64,000 nucleotides of DNA from Bacillus amyloliquefaciens DSM 7 = ATCC 23350 (lineage in GTDB: Bacteria; Bacillota; Bacilli; Bacillales; Bacillaceae): positions 1,421,001-1,485,000 of the forward strand of contig NC_014551.1 in assembly GCF_000196735.1 (NCBI RefSeq). The letters are read 5' to 3'. Each line of letters starts with the position of its first letter. The first letter of the stretch is position 1. Positions 26,775 through 35,732 of the stretch are shown here, piece after piece. Under the pieces are notes generated by a model, which was given only the letters and a program-made list of their open reading frames with translations, did no database searches and was not told where the DNA came from. The position numbers and the translations under genes were made by a program.

Positions 26775-28291
26775 CATCGTGAAGCGGCAGGGAGGGTAAT
26801 GGTGACCTCTGTGCCTTTATCGACTTCGCTTTGAATGTCAATCGAACCGCCGTACATCAGCACGATTCGTTTACACACGACAAGGCCGAGACCGGTTCCT
26901 TTTTCCTTTGACGTTACAAACGGAAGAAAAATGTGCTCAAGCATATCTTCAGAAATACCCATTCCGTTGTCAGCAACCTTAATGACTGCTTTATGGTCGC
27001 GGGCTTCTAAATAGATGGACAGCCGGCCGCCTTCCTGCATTGACTCAAGCGCGTTTTTCGCGACATTTAAGATGACCTGTTTAATATGGTCTTTCGTGCA
27101 ATTGACCTTGAGCGGCCGATTGACGAGAATCTCCACATTTACTTCCACATTATAAAGGTTCCCTTCCGAATAAATAATCGGCATAATCTCATCAAGGATA
27201 TCCTGCAGCGAGTTCACTTCCAGTCGTTCCGCGGTCGGTTTGCCGAGCACTAAAAACTCACTGACAATCTGATTAATCCGTTTAATTTCCTGCTCAATAA
27301 TTGAGAAATACAGCTGATCTTCCTCTGTTTTATATTTTTTCTGCAAAAGCTGAATGAAGCCGCTGATCCCTGTAAGCGGGTTGCGGATTTCATGGGCGGT
27401 GCTTGCGGCAAGCGTTCCGATCAGCTCCAATTTCTGCGCCTCGTTTTGAGCGCGCTCCAGCTGGGTCTTGCGCTTAAGCAGATAATATTGAACGAGGATG
27501 AACAGAATATTCAGCAGCACGGCGATACTGGACATCGGCAGCAGCACGCTTTTGGTCAGCTCGTTCAGCTCAACCGGTTTCGGAAAAACATTGATATTCC
27601 AGTTAATATCATCCAGATAGCCGCTGACCGGCTGCACGCCTTCTGATTGATCAGCGCGTCCGCTGGCAAATATCACTTTATCCTGATGGGTTGCCTTGAC
27701 ATAAACGTCAGGGCTCAGCATATTGATCATATTTCTCAAATAATCGACTTGTATGGCGGCCACTAAATAATCGGTGACCTCCCGGTTTGCATCTAACACG
27801 GGCACGCAGATCGTAAAGATGCGCTGGCCTGTAATTCTGCTGGGGTAGTCATTTGTGATGACCGTTTTCTTCGTCTTTCTTGCCTTCGTAAAATACGGTC
27901 TGTCGGCCAAATTCACCTTTGATTTCAGATCGGTCGTGCTTGCGATGACGTCACCTTTGGCATTCAGCATATACAGTCCGCTGAATCTGGGTTCATCCTC
28001 AAAAGCCTGATCGAGAATTTCATTTATCTTTTCTTCATTGACAGGCTTATCGACAGCGATCGCAAGTGTTGTCATCCGGGCTTTTGTTTCACCGGTTAAA
28101 TAATTGAGCTTGTTGCGGTGAAGGTTGAGCATCATACTGGCTTCCTGTATGTGTTTATCGGCTATTTTCTGTTTTTCTTTTTCATAAATGAAAAAGCTGA
28201 TAATAAGTGCCGGGATGATCACCAATATGAGATAAAGCTTGATCTTTCCCCGGGCACCTTTGAATGTATTCACTCTGCATCGCTCCAACAT
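26774..28291 (-). CDS. kinD: Membrane sensor histidine kinase KinD
   Basis: KinD senses external signals and feeds the sporulation phosphorelay and matrix production in B. subtilis. The 505-residue protein has a membrane helix at 19-36, an extracytoplasmic double-Cache sensor (about 40-245; DRPYFTKARKTKKTVITNDYPSR region), a second helix at about 250-272, and a HisKA/HATPase core with H300 in ASTAHEIRNPLTGISGF, N box NVAKNALESM and GTGLGL. No ribosome site precedes the ATG; GTG at codon 7 has TTGGAG 9 nt upstream and may be the true start. Confidence 0.93.
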   Translation of the reverse strand: MLERCRVNTFKGARGKIKLYLILVIIPALIISFFIYEKEKQKIADKHIQEASMMLNLHRNKLNYLTGETKARMTTLAIAVDKPVNEEKINEILDQAFEDEPRFSGLYMLNAKGDVIASTTDLKSKVNLADRPYFTKARKTKKTVITNDYPSRITGQRIFTICVPVLDANREVTDYLVAAIQVDYLRNMINMLSPDVYVKATHQDKVIFASGRADQSEGVQPVSGYLDDINWNINVFPKPVELNELTKSVLLPMSSIAVLLNILFILVQYYLLKRKTQLERAQNEAQKLELIGTLAASTAHEIRNPLTGISGFIQLLQKKYKTEEDQLYFSIIEQEIKRINQIVSEFLVLGKPTAERLEVNSLQDILDEIMPIIYSEGNLYNVEVNVEILVNRPLKVNCTKDHIKQVILNVAKNALESMQEGGRLSIYLEARDHKAVIKVADNGMGISEDMLEHIFLPFVTSKEKGTGLGLVVCKRIVLMYGGSIDIQSEVDKGTEVTITLPAASR

Positions 28292-28408
28292 TACACTTGA
28301 ATAGAGGTATTATATCATTGTTTATACTTCTTTAATAAGAAAAAATAACCAAAATGATATAAAAACAAATTATTTTATTAAGGTTTGTCAAAAAGAAGAG
28401 AAATTTTG

Positions 28409-28452
28409 GAAACATTTTTGTTGACATTTTTCATTTTGTTTATTAATGTTTC
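28409..28452 (+). promoter_or_regulatory. mhqR promoter inside an inverted repeat
   Basis: TTGACA (28421-28426), 17 bp, TAATGT (28444-28449). The promoter is bracketed by GAAACATT (28409-28416) and AATGTTTC (28445-28452), the latter overlapping the -10. Confidence 0.55.
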
Positions 28453-28490
28453 TCTGTAACGGTTTCTTTTGCAAAAGGATGATTGAATGT

Positions 28491-28937
28491 ATGACGGATA
28501 AAACAGAAAACTCATTGAAATTATTTATTGTACTGTCGCGGGCGTACCGGTCCATTAACGACCATATGAATAAACATATTCATAAGCACGGCCTGAACCC
28601 GACGGAATTTGCTGTGCTGGAGCTGCTGTATCACAAAGGCAATCAGCCGCTGCAGCAGATCGGCGACAAAATTTTATTAGCGAGCGGAAGTATTACATAC
28701 GTTGTTGACAAATTAGAGAAAAAAGAACTTCTCATCAGAAAAGCTTCACCGACTGACAGAAGAGTGACTTTCGCACAGATTTCTGAAAAGGGAATCCGTC
28801 TTTTGGACGATATTTTCCCTGATCATGCAGACGAGATTAAAGAAATGATCAGTGTGCTGAGTGATGAAGAGATAGAATTGTGTACGGAAATGCTGAAAAG
28901 AGTGGGATTAAACGCTAAACATTTTCATCAGAAATAA
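28491..28937 (+). CDS. mhqR: MarR-family repressor MhqR (quinone response)
   Basis: MhqR represses dioxygenase and azoreductase genes for methylhydroquinone resistance in B. subtilis. The 148-residue protein is a winged-helix MarR regulator: LNPTEFAVLELLYHKGNQPLQQIGDKILLASGSITYVVDKLEKK forms the HTH, and SPTDRRVTFAQIS the wing with the conserved DRR. I start at the ATG of MTDKTENS; an in-frame ATG 12 nt earlier is the alternative. Confidence 0.9.
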   Translation: MTDKTENSLKLFIVLSRAYRSINDHMNKHIHKHGLNPTEFAVLELLYHKGNQPLQQIGDKILLASGSITYVVDKLEKKELLIRKASPTDRRVTFAQISEKGIRLLDDIFPDHADEIKEMISVLSDEEIELCTEMLKRVGLNAKHFHQK

Positions 28938-28969
28938 AAAAGGAAGCCTTTTGAAAGGCTTCCTTTTTT
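28936..28969. terminator. Bidirectional terminator, mhqR / motB
   Basis: AAAGGAAGCCTTT pairs with AAAGGCTTCCTTT over a 2-nt loop, A- and T-tracts on both sides. Confidence 0.92.
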
Positions 28970-28972
28970 ATA

Positions 28973-29776
28973 TTACTGATTTTCGTCAGTGGCGGCGTTT
29001 CTCGGCTGTATCAATACTTCGACGCGCCTGTTTTTGCTGCGCCCTTCTGCGGTTTTGTTCGACGCAGCTGGTTTATACTCGCCGAACCCTTTGGCGCTGA
29101 ATACTTTTGCGTCAAGTTTAGGGTTTTCCGTGAGAATAGCCATGAAGTTGACGGCCCGCATGACGCTTAAATGCCAGTTTGATTGAAATTGTGAGTTTTT
29201 AATCGGCACATTGTCGGTATGCCCGCTGATGATAATGTTCCTTGGCGGATTCAGCACAAGGAGATTCGAGATTTCCTTTGCAAGCGGGATATCTTCCTGG
29301 CGGATAACTGCCTGTCCCGAGTCAAAAAAGATACTGTCTTTAATGGTAATTAAGAGGCCTTCTTTTGTCAGCTTTGTTTCCAGCTGATGTTCAAGCTTTT
29401 TGTTTTTTATAAATTGATTGACTTGCTTTTGCACACCTTCAAGCTCTTGGCGGTCGGCTGCTTCTCTTTCTTTCTTTTTCTGTTCTTTATCTTTTTCTTT
29501 TTCTTTTTCCTTGTCCTTGTCTTTTTTTAACTGATCAATGCCGTCTTTTTCGTTTTCGGGAGGGGTGACGCTTGAATATTCAAGGACACCCGTGCCTCCT
29601 GTAAAAACGGCGTTAAATGATTTAGACAGCATTTGGAATTTTGCCGCGTCGACCGAGCTCATGGCGAACAATACAATGAACAGAGCCAAAAGAAGGGTGA
29701 GAAGGTCCGCGTACGGGATCAGCCAAGACTCATCCACATGCTCGTCATCATGCTTCTTCTTCTTTTTTCTCGCCAT
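28973..29776 (-). CDS. motB: Flagellar stator protein MotB
   Basis: MotB anchors the H+-driven stator to peptidoglycan. The 267-residue protein has the single helix with the proton-binding Asp24 (PYADLLTLLLALFIVLFAM), a plug/linker that is unusually charged here (alternating Lys, Glu, Asp from about 94 to 115), and a C-terminal OmpA-like domain with SGHTDNVPI and GRSKNRRVEV. The start (MARKKKKK) has GAAGGAGAGG upstream and lies inside the motA end, overlapping it by 29 nt. Confidence 0.95.
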   Translation of the reverse strand: MARKKKKKHDDEHVDESWLIPYADLLTLLLALFIVLFAMSSVDAAKFQMLSKSFNAVFTGGTGVLEYSSVTPPENEKDGIDQLKKDKDKEKEKEKDKEQKKKEREAADRQELEGVQKQVNQFIKNKKLEHQLETKLTKEGLLITIKDSIFFDSGQAVIRQEDIPLAKEISNLLVLNPPRNIIISGHTDNVPIKNSQFQSNWHLSVMRAVNFMAILTENPKLDAKVFSAKGFGEYKPAASNKTAEGRSKNRRVEVLIQPRNAATDENQ

Positions 29777-30563
29777 TGTTTGCCTCTCCTTCTTGTTCAA
29801 TGACTTTTGCGCGTTCATTCGCAGGAAGATACATGAGAAGTTTTTGTTCGATCACTTTCGGGGCCTGTCCTTCAAGCACTGACAGAACGCCTTCAATCAT
29901 GATTTCACGCAGTTTGACTTCCTGTTTTGATTTGCGTTTCAGTTTGTTGGCAAAGGGATGCCATAGTACATATCCGGTAAAAATCCCGAGAAGGGTGGCG
30001 ACAAACGCCGCACTGATGGCATGTCCGAGCGCCTCGGTATTGTTCATGTTGGAAAGGGCCGCAATGAGGCCGATAACCGCACCCAAAACGCCGAGCGTCG
30101 GCGCATATGTGCCGGCTTGGGTAAAGATAGCTGCACCGGCCTGGTGTCTGTCCTCCATCGCTTCAACTTCCTCAGTCATAATATCTCTGATAAATTCTGC
30201 GCTTTGTCCGTCAACCGCCATGCTCAGGCCGTTTTTCAAAAACGCGTCATCCACGTCTTCGATGCTTGCTTCCAATGCGAGCAGCCCTTCACGTCTTGCG
30301 ATTTGCGCCCATTGAGAGAACATAGGAATTAATTGCGCAATGGTCAGCTGTTTGTTTTCTTTGAACAGCACTTTAAAAAGGGCAGGCACTTTTTTGATTT
30401 CTTTTCCGGGGAATGCGATGATCACCGCAGAAATCGTACCGAACAAAATAATCAGAATAGCTGCCGGGTTAGCGAGTGCGCTTAAGCTGACCCCTTTCAG
30501 CACCATGCCCACGCTTAAAGCAATCAAGGCGAGGATGATACCGATAATCGATGTTTTATCCAT
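29748..30563 (-). CDS. motA: Flagellar stator protein MotA
   Basis: MotA forms the ion channel and torque-generating loop with MotB. The 271-residue protein has four membrane helices, a cytoplasmic loop with ARREGLLALE (rotor-contact arginine/glutamate) and conserved prolines in TYAPTLGVLGAVIGLI. I start at MDKTSIIG, after TTTGGTGA. A sigma-D promoter lies 40 bp upstream. Confidence 0.95.
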   Translation of the reverse strand: MDKTSIIGIILALIALSVGMVLKGVSLSALANPAAILIILFGTISAVIIAFPGKEIKKVPALFKVLFKENKQLTIAQLIPMFSQWAQIARREGLLALEASIEDVDDAFLKNGLSMAVDGQSAEFIRDIMTEEVEAMEDRHQAGAAIFTQAGTYAPTLGVLGAVIGLIAALSNMNNTEALGHAISAAFVATLLGIFTGYVLWHPFANKLKRKSKQEVKLREIMIEGVLSVLEGQAPKVIEQKLLMYLPANERAKVIEQEGEANNGEKKEEEA

Positions 30564-30602
30564 AGTTTTCACCAAATCCTTTATACTAGCTTTCTATGGT
30601 TA

Positions 30603-30629
30603 ATATCGGTGGCAGTGCATGGAACTTTA
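30603..30629 (-). promoter_or_regulatory. Sigma-D promoter of motAB
   Basis: Minus strand TAAA (30626-30629), 15 bp, ACCGATAT (30603-30610): near-perfect match to TAAA-N15-GCCGATAT. Confidence 0.85.
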
Positions 30630-30694
30630 GAGTGATTGAGAAATTGTTCCCGAATTCTTCACAGTTTCTGCCCTTTTGGCAGAGTAAAAGAAAC

Positions 30695-30730
30695 AAAAAA
30701 GCGGCTCCACGACAGGGAACCGCTTTTTTT
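30695..30730 (-). terminator. clpE terminator
   Basis: GCGGCTCC and GGGAACCGC form an imperfect stem flanked by A and T runs; separates clpE from motA. Confidence 0.82.
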
Positions 30731-32825
30731 ATTGTGCACGGACTTTGATGTCATCCTCTTCCATTACAACATGGAAGGCTTTTATTTCATTGTCATCCAA
30801 TAAGAGGTCTGTCATTTCGTCCTCGATCAATTCTTGGATCGTTCTTCTGAGCGGGCGTGCACCGAAAGCAGGGTGGTAGCCGATTTCAGCGATTTTTTCT
30901 TTCGCATCGTCTGTGACGCAGAGACTGATGCCGCGCTCTTTTAATGTGTCTTCAAGTTCTGCGAGAAGCAGACTGACGATTTTTACGAGATGTTCTTTTT
31001 TCAGAGATTGGAATTCAATGATGCTGTCAAACCGGTTTAAAAATTCAGGTTTAAAGAACGAGCTCAGTGAATCAATCAGCGTTTGTTCTTCCATAACGCT
31101 TTCTTCAGATTGGAACCCGACTTTCGTCTGTTTTTCGCCGGTTCCCGCATTGCTTGTCATGATCAAAACGGTATCTTTAAAGCTGACCGTTCTGCCCTGG
31201 CTGTCTGTCAGACGTCCGTCCTCCATAATCTGCAGGAACATATGCTGGACGTCAGGGTGCGCTTTTTCAATCTCATCAAGGAGCACGATGCTGTACGGAT
31301 TGCGCCGTACTTTTTCCGTTAATTGACCGGCTTCATCGTGTCCGACATATCCCGGCGGTGAACCGATAATTTTTGAAACGGCGTGTTTTTCCATGTATTC
31401 ACTCATATCGAGCCGAATGATGGAATCTTTTGTGCCGAAAAGTTCATCCGCGAGTGTTTTTGATAACTCGGTTTTTCCGACCCCGGTCGGTCCGACAAAG
31501 AGGAAGGAGCCGACAGGTCTGTTTTTGGATTTTAAGCCGGCGCGGCTTCGTCTTACCGCTTTCGCCACTTTTTTCACGGCTTTTTCCTGACCGATGACGC
31601 GCTGATGAAGGCGTTCTTCAAGTTCTTTCATTTTGACTTGTTCATCAGCCTGCAGTTTTCCGACCGGAATGCCTGTTTTCTGTTCAATGATGGCTTGAAT
31701 ATGCTCCGCCCCGATTTCTGAAGAAGAGACCGGTGATTCTTGTGCCAGCTGCTTTTCCAATGCCACTTCTTCATCACGCAGTTTCGCGGCAAGCTCATAA
31801 TTTTCTTCCTGAAGCGCTTTTGTTTTCTCCGCGTCAATTGCTTTGAGTCGCTCAGCCGCTTCTTCTTCATTTACGGTATCAAGCTCCAGATTTGCTTTGG
31901 AGCCGGCTTCATCTAACAAGTCGATCGCTTTATCCGGCAGGTGGCGGTCCTGAATGTAGCGGGAAGAAAGCGTAACACACGCCTTGATCGCTTCATCGCT
32001 GAATGTGACGCTGTGGTATTTCTCATATTTATCTTTAATGCCTTCAAGAATGCTGATGGCTTGTTCTATAGAAGGCTCGTGAACCATGACAGGCTGGAAG
32101 CGTCTTTCAAGCGCCGCATCTTTTTCAATCTGGCGGTACTCTTTCAATGTCGTCGCCCCGATGACCTGCAGTTCGCCTCTGGCAAGCGCAGGTTTCAGGA
32201 TGTTCCCGGCATCCATTGATCCCTCGGCAGAGCCGGCGCCTACAAGAAGGTGAATCTCATCAATGAACAAAATGACGTTTTTCCGCTCTTTTAATTCGTT
32301 CATTAATTGTTTCATTCTTTCTTCAAACTGGCCTCTGATTCCTGTATTGGCGACGAGGGAAGCGACATCAAGCAGATAAAGCTCTTTGTTTTTCAATTTA
32401 TTCGGCACATCGCCTTCAGCGATTTTAAGCGCTAAGCCTTCTGCAATAGCCGTTTTACCGACACCCGGTTCACCGATAAGCACCGGATTGTTTTTATTCC
32501 GGCGGTTCAAAATTTCAATGACGCGCGCCACTTCTTCATCGCGGCCGATCACAGGATCAATCAGACCTGCTTTTGCGCCGTTTGTGACGTTTTGGGCGAG
32601 CTCGTCGAGCAGGCCTTTTTTACGGCCGGCCTGCTGTTTATGTTGATCCGGAGCGAAACCTTGCTCAAACGGGAATCCGAAAGATTGCGGTCCCATGCTC
32701 ATAGACGGTTTTCGGGTTAATTCTGTATAACATGTTTCACATAAAACGAATTGTTTTTGAATGGAATTGACTTGCATGTTCAGGCGAATCGTCGCCTCGT
32801 TTTTCTGACAATGTTGACAACGCAT
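30729..32825 (-). CDS. clpE: ATP-dependent Clp protease ATPase ClpE
   Basis: ClpE is a heat-induced Hsp100 unfoldase that works with ClpP and destabilises CtsR. The 698-residue protein has an N-terminal zinc finger (C3/C6 and C29/C32), a first AAA domain with Walker A GEPGVGKT (118-125) and DEIHLL, a UVR-like coiled middle region (about 325-370), and a second AAA domain with GPTGVGKT (about 443) and [16 protein letters not shown] lies upstream of the ATG. Five CtsR boxes in two promoter regions precede it. Confidence 0.96.
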   Translation of the reverse strand: MRCQHCQKNEATIRLNMQVNSIQKQFVLCETCYTELTRKPSMSMGPQSFGFPFEQGFAPDQHKQQAGRKKGLLDELAQNVTNGAKAGLIDPVIGRDEEVARVIEILNRRNKNNPVLIGEPGVGKTAIAEGLALKIAEGDVPNKLKNKELYLLDVASLVANTGIRGQFEERMKQLMNELKERKNVILFIDEIHLLVGAGSAEGSMDAGNILKPALARGELQVIGATTLKEYRQIEKDAALERRFQPVMVHEPSIEQAISILEGIKDKYEKYHSVTFSDEAIKACVTLSSRYIQDRHLPDKAIDLLDEAGSKANLELDTVNEEEAAERLKAIDAEKTKALQEENYELAAKLRDEEVALEKQLAQESPVSSSEIGAEHIQAIIEQKTGIPVGKLQADEQVKMKELEERLHQRVIGQEKAVKKVAKAVRRSRAGLKSKNRPVGSFLFVGPTGVGKTELSKTLADELFGTKDSIIRLDMSEYMEKHAVSKIIGSPPGYVGHDEAGQLTEKVRRNPYSIVLLDEIEKAHPDVQHMFLQIMEDGRLTDSQGRTVSFKDTVLIMTSNAGTGEKQTKVGFQSEESVMEEQTLIDSLSSFFKPEFLNRFDSIIEFQSLKKEHLVKIVSLLLAELEDTLKERGISLCVTDDAKEKIAEIGYHPAFGARPLRRTIQELIEDEMTDLLLDDNEIKAFHVVMEEDDIKVRAQ

Positions 32826-32847
32826 TTGCCAAAACCTCCTTGAAATG

Positions 32848-32940
32848 TTTGATCATCTTTGACCAAATGGATTAGAAAATAAGGTCTTAACTTTGACCTT
32901 CTTTGATTAATAGTATACTCTGACCTTCTTTGACTTTCAA
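32848..32940 (-). promoter_or_regulatory. clpE proximal promoter with three CtsR boxes
   Basis: Minus strand TTGAAA (32935-32940), 17 bp, TATACT (32912-32917). CtsR heptad pairs (GGTCAAA-N3-type) lie at 32848-32864, 32892-32908 and 32919-32935; the last fills the spacer between -35 and -10. Confidence 0.88.
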
Positions 32941-33001
32941 GTGTTTTGTTTTAAACCCCGAAAAATCAAAGTTTACAGCGTGTTAAGTGTTATTTGTGAT
33001 G

Positions 33002-33094
33002 TTTGATTATTATTGACCAATATGATCAGAAAGGAAATGAAATGCTTTGACCTTTCTTGATGAAGAGTATACGCCGGCGCTTTTTTTCTTTCAA
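33002..33094 (-). promoter_or_regulatory. clpE distal promoter with two CtsR boxes
   Basis: Minus strand TTGAAA (33089-33094), 17 bp, TATACT (33066-33071), with CtsR-like boxes at 33002-33018 and 33046-33062. The -35/-10 pair is identical to the proximal promoter. Confidence 0.8.
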
Positions 33095-33222
33095 TATTTT
33101 TGCTTAGAAGAGAGCTGAATCTGTTTTTTCCCGGGGAGGACGATTTGTTCTTCTTTTCAGGCGACTTGTCTCATAAGCATATAAAAAGGCCTGGACAAAT
33201 TTGCGCTTAGCCGGAGGGTGAA

Positions 33223-34260
33223 ATGGGACAAACAAAAGGTTCTGCAAGTCAGCTTGCATTCGTATACGTAGGAACGGTTGTAGGAGCCGGTTTTGCCACG
33301 GGACGGGAAATCGTTGAATTTTTCCTCAGGTTTGGCTGGATCGGTCTGTTCGGTATCATGGTAAGCGGTCTGATGTTTATATATTTAGGCGCCAAAATCA
33401 TGATCATTTCCAAACGGATTCATGCAGCATCTTACCAGGAATTGAACACGTATTTATTCGGCCGGTCTATCGGACGCGCCGTTAACATGTTTATGATGTT
33501 TATATTGCTGGGAGTGACTTCTGTCATGCTGTCCGGAGCGGGAGCGCTGTTTCATGAACAGCTTGGCTGGCCCGCACAAGCGGGAATACTTTTGACGATC
33601 GTATTGAGTTTTGCCGTCATGACAAGCGGTGTTAAAGGTGTGTTCGGCGTCAATGTATTGGTTGTGCCGCTTTTAATTTCCTTCTCTTTTATCGTTGCCG
33701 CTGATTCTTTTGTATTTACAAGCACGAGAAATGCGGAAGAATGGGTATGGCCTGACAAGTGGAATTGGCTTTTGTCAGCCGTCTCTTACGGCGCGTTAAA
33801 TTTATCGCTCGCCCAAGCTGTCCTTGTGCCGCTTGCGAACGAAATGTCATCAGAGAAGGTGATCAGAAGGGGAGCTTACTTAGGCGGCGCTCTTTTGACA
33901 CTGGTGCTTGCCGCGAGTTTCTTATCATTATCGGTGCTGCCGGATGTACTGGAGTTTGACATTCCGATGGCTCAAGTTGTCTATTTCTATTCACGATCGC
34001 TTCATCTCATTTATTTGATTATTATTTTCGGGGAAGTGTTTACGTCGGTCATCGGCAATTTATACGGATTGGAAAAACAATTAAACAGTTTTCTTCATAT
34101 AAAAAGTACATATATTTACGGCGGCATTTTGGTGTTTGCTTTTATTGTCAGCCAAATCGGCTACGGACAGCTGATTTCCACTGTTTACCCGGTGTTTGGA
34201 TATGTGAGCCTGGCCTTTATCGGCGCATTGGTTTGCAAAAAAATCCCGAGAGAAAAATAA
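33223..34260 (+). CDS. ykvI: Membrane transporter-like protein YkvI
   Basis: A 345-residue polytopic membrane protein (about ten helices) corresponding to B. subtilis YkvI. The N-terminal FVYVGTVVGAGFATGREIVEFF, with a glycine-rich unwound first helix, is typical of APC/LeuT-fold transporters. Substrate unknown. AGCCGGAGGGTGA precedes the ATG. A CATAAGCA/CATATAAA stretch at about 33173-33186 resembles a sigma-E -10, but the -35 is unconvincing. Confidence 0.83.
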   Translation: MGQTKGSASQLAFVYVGTVVGAGFATGREIVEFFLRFGWIGLFGIMVSGLMFIYLGAKIMIISKRIHAASYQELNTYLFGRSIGRAVNMFMMFILLGVTSVMLSGAGALFHEQLGWPAQAGILLTIVLSFAVMTSGVKGVFGVNVLVVPLLISFSFIVAADSFVFTSTRNAEEWVWPDKWNWLLSAVSYGALNLSLAQAVLVPLANEMSSEKVIRRGAYLGGALLTLVLAASFLSLSVLPDVLEFDIPMAQVVYFYSRSLHLIYLIIIFGEVFTSVIGNLYGLEKQLNSFLHIKSTYIYGGILVFAFIVSQIGYGQLISTVYPVFGYVSLAFIGALVCKKIPREK

Positions 34261-34358
34261 CGGATATAAGGAAAATGTCTGTATTTTTTGGGAATTCCCC
34301 TTCTTTTTTCCTGTCATTTCTGTATAATGAATTGGGAAATGATGGGGAGGAGTAAGAG

Positions 34359-35481
34359 ATGAAAGATCGACGTGTGTTATTGGGATTTATTTTTATTTGT
34401 ATCGGCATTGCGTTTTTTTTTACAGAAGGCGGGAGTTATACATATATCCGGTGGTTCGGCGTGGCCGTTTCTTTTCATTATAATGTCCGCAGGGTTCCAC
34501 GCTGGATTTATTTTTGTGAAAAAAGCGCCTGAACAAGCGGGACTGCTCGTTCCCGGCGGTATGTTTCTGGTGCTGGGCTGCTTATTTTGGTTTGAGACGG
34601 CAACGGGATGGGCGTATTCAGCCATGACGTGGCCTGTTTATATTTGGGCGCCTGCTCTCGGTCTGTTTGAGCTGTGGTATTTCGGCGGGAGAAAGACAGG
34701 GGCATTGATTCCCGCTTTGATCCTGACAGCGGCGGGCGCTCTATGTTTTGCCGGTATGCTGATGACAGGGCTGTGGCCGCTTTTGATCATTGCTGCCGCG
34801 CTTGTGTTTCATGCCGCTGCCTTCATGCAGCCGAAAAAAAGAACGGGCCTTCTCATTCCGGGCGGCATTATGCTTGTGACGGGCGGTTTATTATGGTTTG
34901 AAACGCTGACGGATTGGACATACGCAAATGTGAGCTGGCCTGTCTATCTCTTTGCCGTAGCGTTCGGCCTGTTTGAGGCTTGGATGTTCGGCAGAAAGCA
35001 AAGAGGGCTTTTGGCTTCTGCGGCGGTTCTGTGTGCTATAGGGATTTTCGGCATATTCACGAATGCAAATGAAGTCATCAGCGAACGCGGCTGGCCCGCT
35101 CTCATTCTTTTGCTTGCCGCCGCTTTTCATATTCCGATTTTCGGCCCGAAACCGGTAAAAAACGCGGGGCTTCTCGTACCGGGCGGAATTTTATTGATTA
35201 CGGGGCTCCTGTTTGTCTTTGAAACGGCAACAAATTGGTCCTATTCCGGTGTGACGTGGCCTGTTTACCTGCTGGCGGCGGCATTCGGTTTATTTGAGCT
35301 GTGGCTGTTCGGCGGGAAACAAAAGGCGCTGCTCATCCCGATTGCGGTGCTGACTTTGACAGCACTTTGCTTTATGATGACGTATCATCCGATCGTTCCG
35401 GTTTCTGTTTTCTGGCCTGCTTTATTTGTTCTGATCGGTATTGCGCTGATGGCGTTTCCGAAGAAGAAGCGCGGGGCTTAA
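34359..35481 (+). CDS. Triple-repeat membrane protein, frameshifted at a T9 tract
   Basis: A strong ribosome site (GGGGAGGAG) precedes ATG at 34359, whose frame reads MKDRRVLLGFIFICIGIAFFF and hits a stop at 34530-34532. Removing one T from the T9 run at 34413-34421 joins it to the long frame ending at 35481. The rest holds three repeats of about 105 residues, each with GLL(V/I)PGG, FETxTxWxYxxxxWPVY and GLFExWxFG, preceded by half a repeat, so about 13 helices. Function unknown. The long frame alone could start at GTG 34372 but has no ribosome site there. TATAAT at 34323-34328 is a likely -10. Not part of the B. subtilis ykvI-queC neighbourhood. Confidence 0.7.
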
Positions 35482-35492
35482 ACCGGCTTTTG

Positions 35493-35524
35493 CAGCCTGA
35501 CACAGGTTTTCAGGCTGTTTTTTT
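35493..35524 (+). terminator. Terminator after the repeat membrane protein
   Basis: CAGCCTGA (35493-35500) pairs with TCAGGCTG (35510-35517), then seven T. Confidence 0.88.
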
Positions 35525-35525
35525 A

Positions 35526-35555
35526 TTGTCATGGGAAACAACATTATGGTATGAT
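35526..35555 (+). promoter_or_regulatory. Sigma-A promoter of queCDEF
   Basis: TTGTCA (35526-35531), 18 bp, TATGAT (35550-35555), about 40 bp before the preQ1 aptamer. Confidence 0.65.
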
Positions 35556-35595
35556 AGCAAAAGTGAAAAAAGAAGAAAATCCGTATCTATGCGGG

Positions 35596-35631
35596 AGAGG
35601 TTCTAGCTACACCCTCTATAAAAAACTAAGG
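35596..35631 (+). promoter_or_regulatory. preQ1-I riboswitch
   Basis: AGAGGTTCTAGC then TACACCCTCTATAAAAAACTAAGG is identical, as far as I recall, to the B. subtilis queC aptamer: stem AGAGG/CCTCT and an A-rich tail that folds back into an H-type pseudoknot. Confidence 0.96.
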
Positions 35632-35635
35632 ACGA

Positions 35636-35662
35636 GCTGTATCCTTGGATACGGTTTTTTTT
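35636..35662 (+). terminator. preQ1 riboswitch terminator
   Basis: CTGTATCC pairs with GGATACGG (one G-T), followed by eight or more T. Confidence 0.88.
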
Positions 35663-35674
35663 ATGTTTTTTAGG

Positions 35675-35703
35675 GCGCCTTCTCCGAGAAAGGCGCTTTT
35701 TTT
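35675..35703 (+). terminator. Second terminator-like hairpin in the queC leader
   Basis: GCGCCTT (35675-35681) pairs with AAGGCGC (35690-35696), then seven T, only 30 nt before queC. Confidence 0.75.
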
Positions 35704-35732
35704 ATGGAATGATAGATAAGGGAGAGAATGAA

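Noticed and set aside
33170..33190. Sigma-E promoter for ykvI
   Set aside because: Two -10-like sequences are present but neither has an acceptable -35 at 14-15 bp.
34359..34532. 57-residue protein from the ATG frame as a separate gene
   Set aside because: It has a good ribosome site, but its first helix continues naturally into the long frame after removal of one T, so I treat it as the 5' end of the frameshifted gene.
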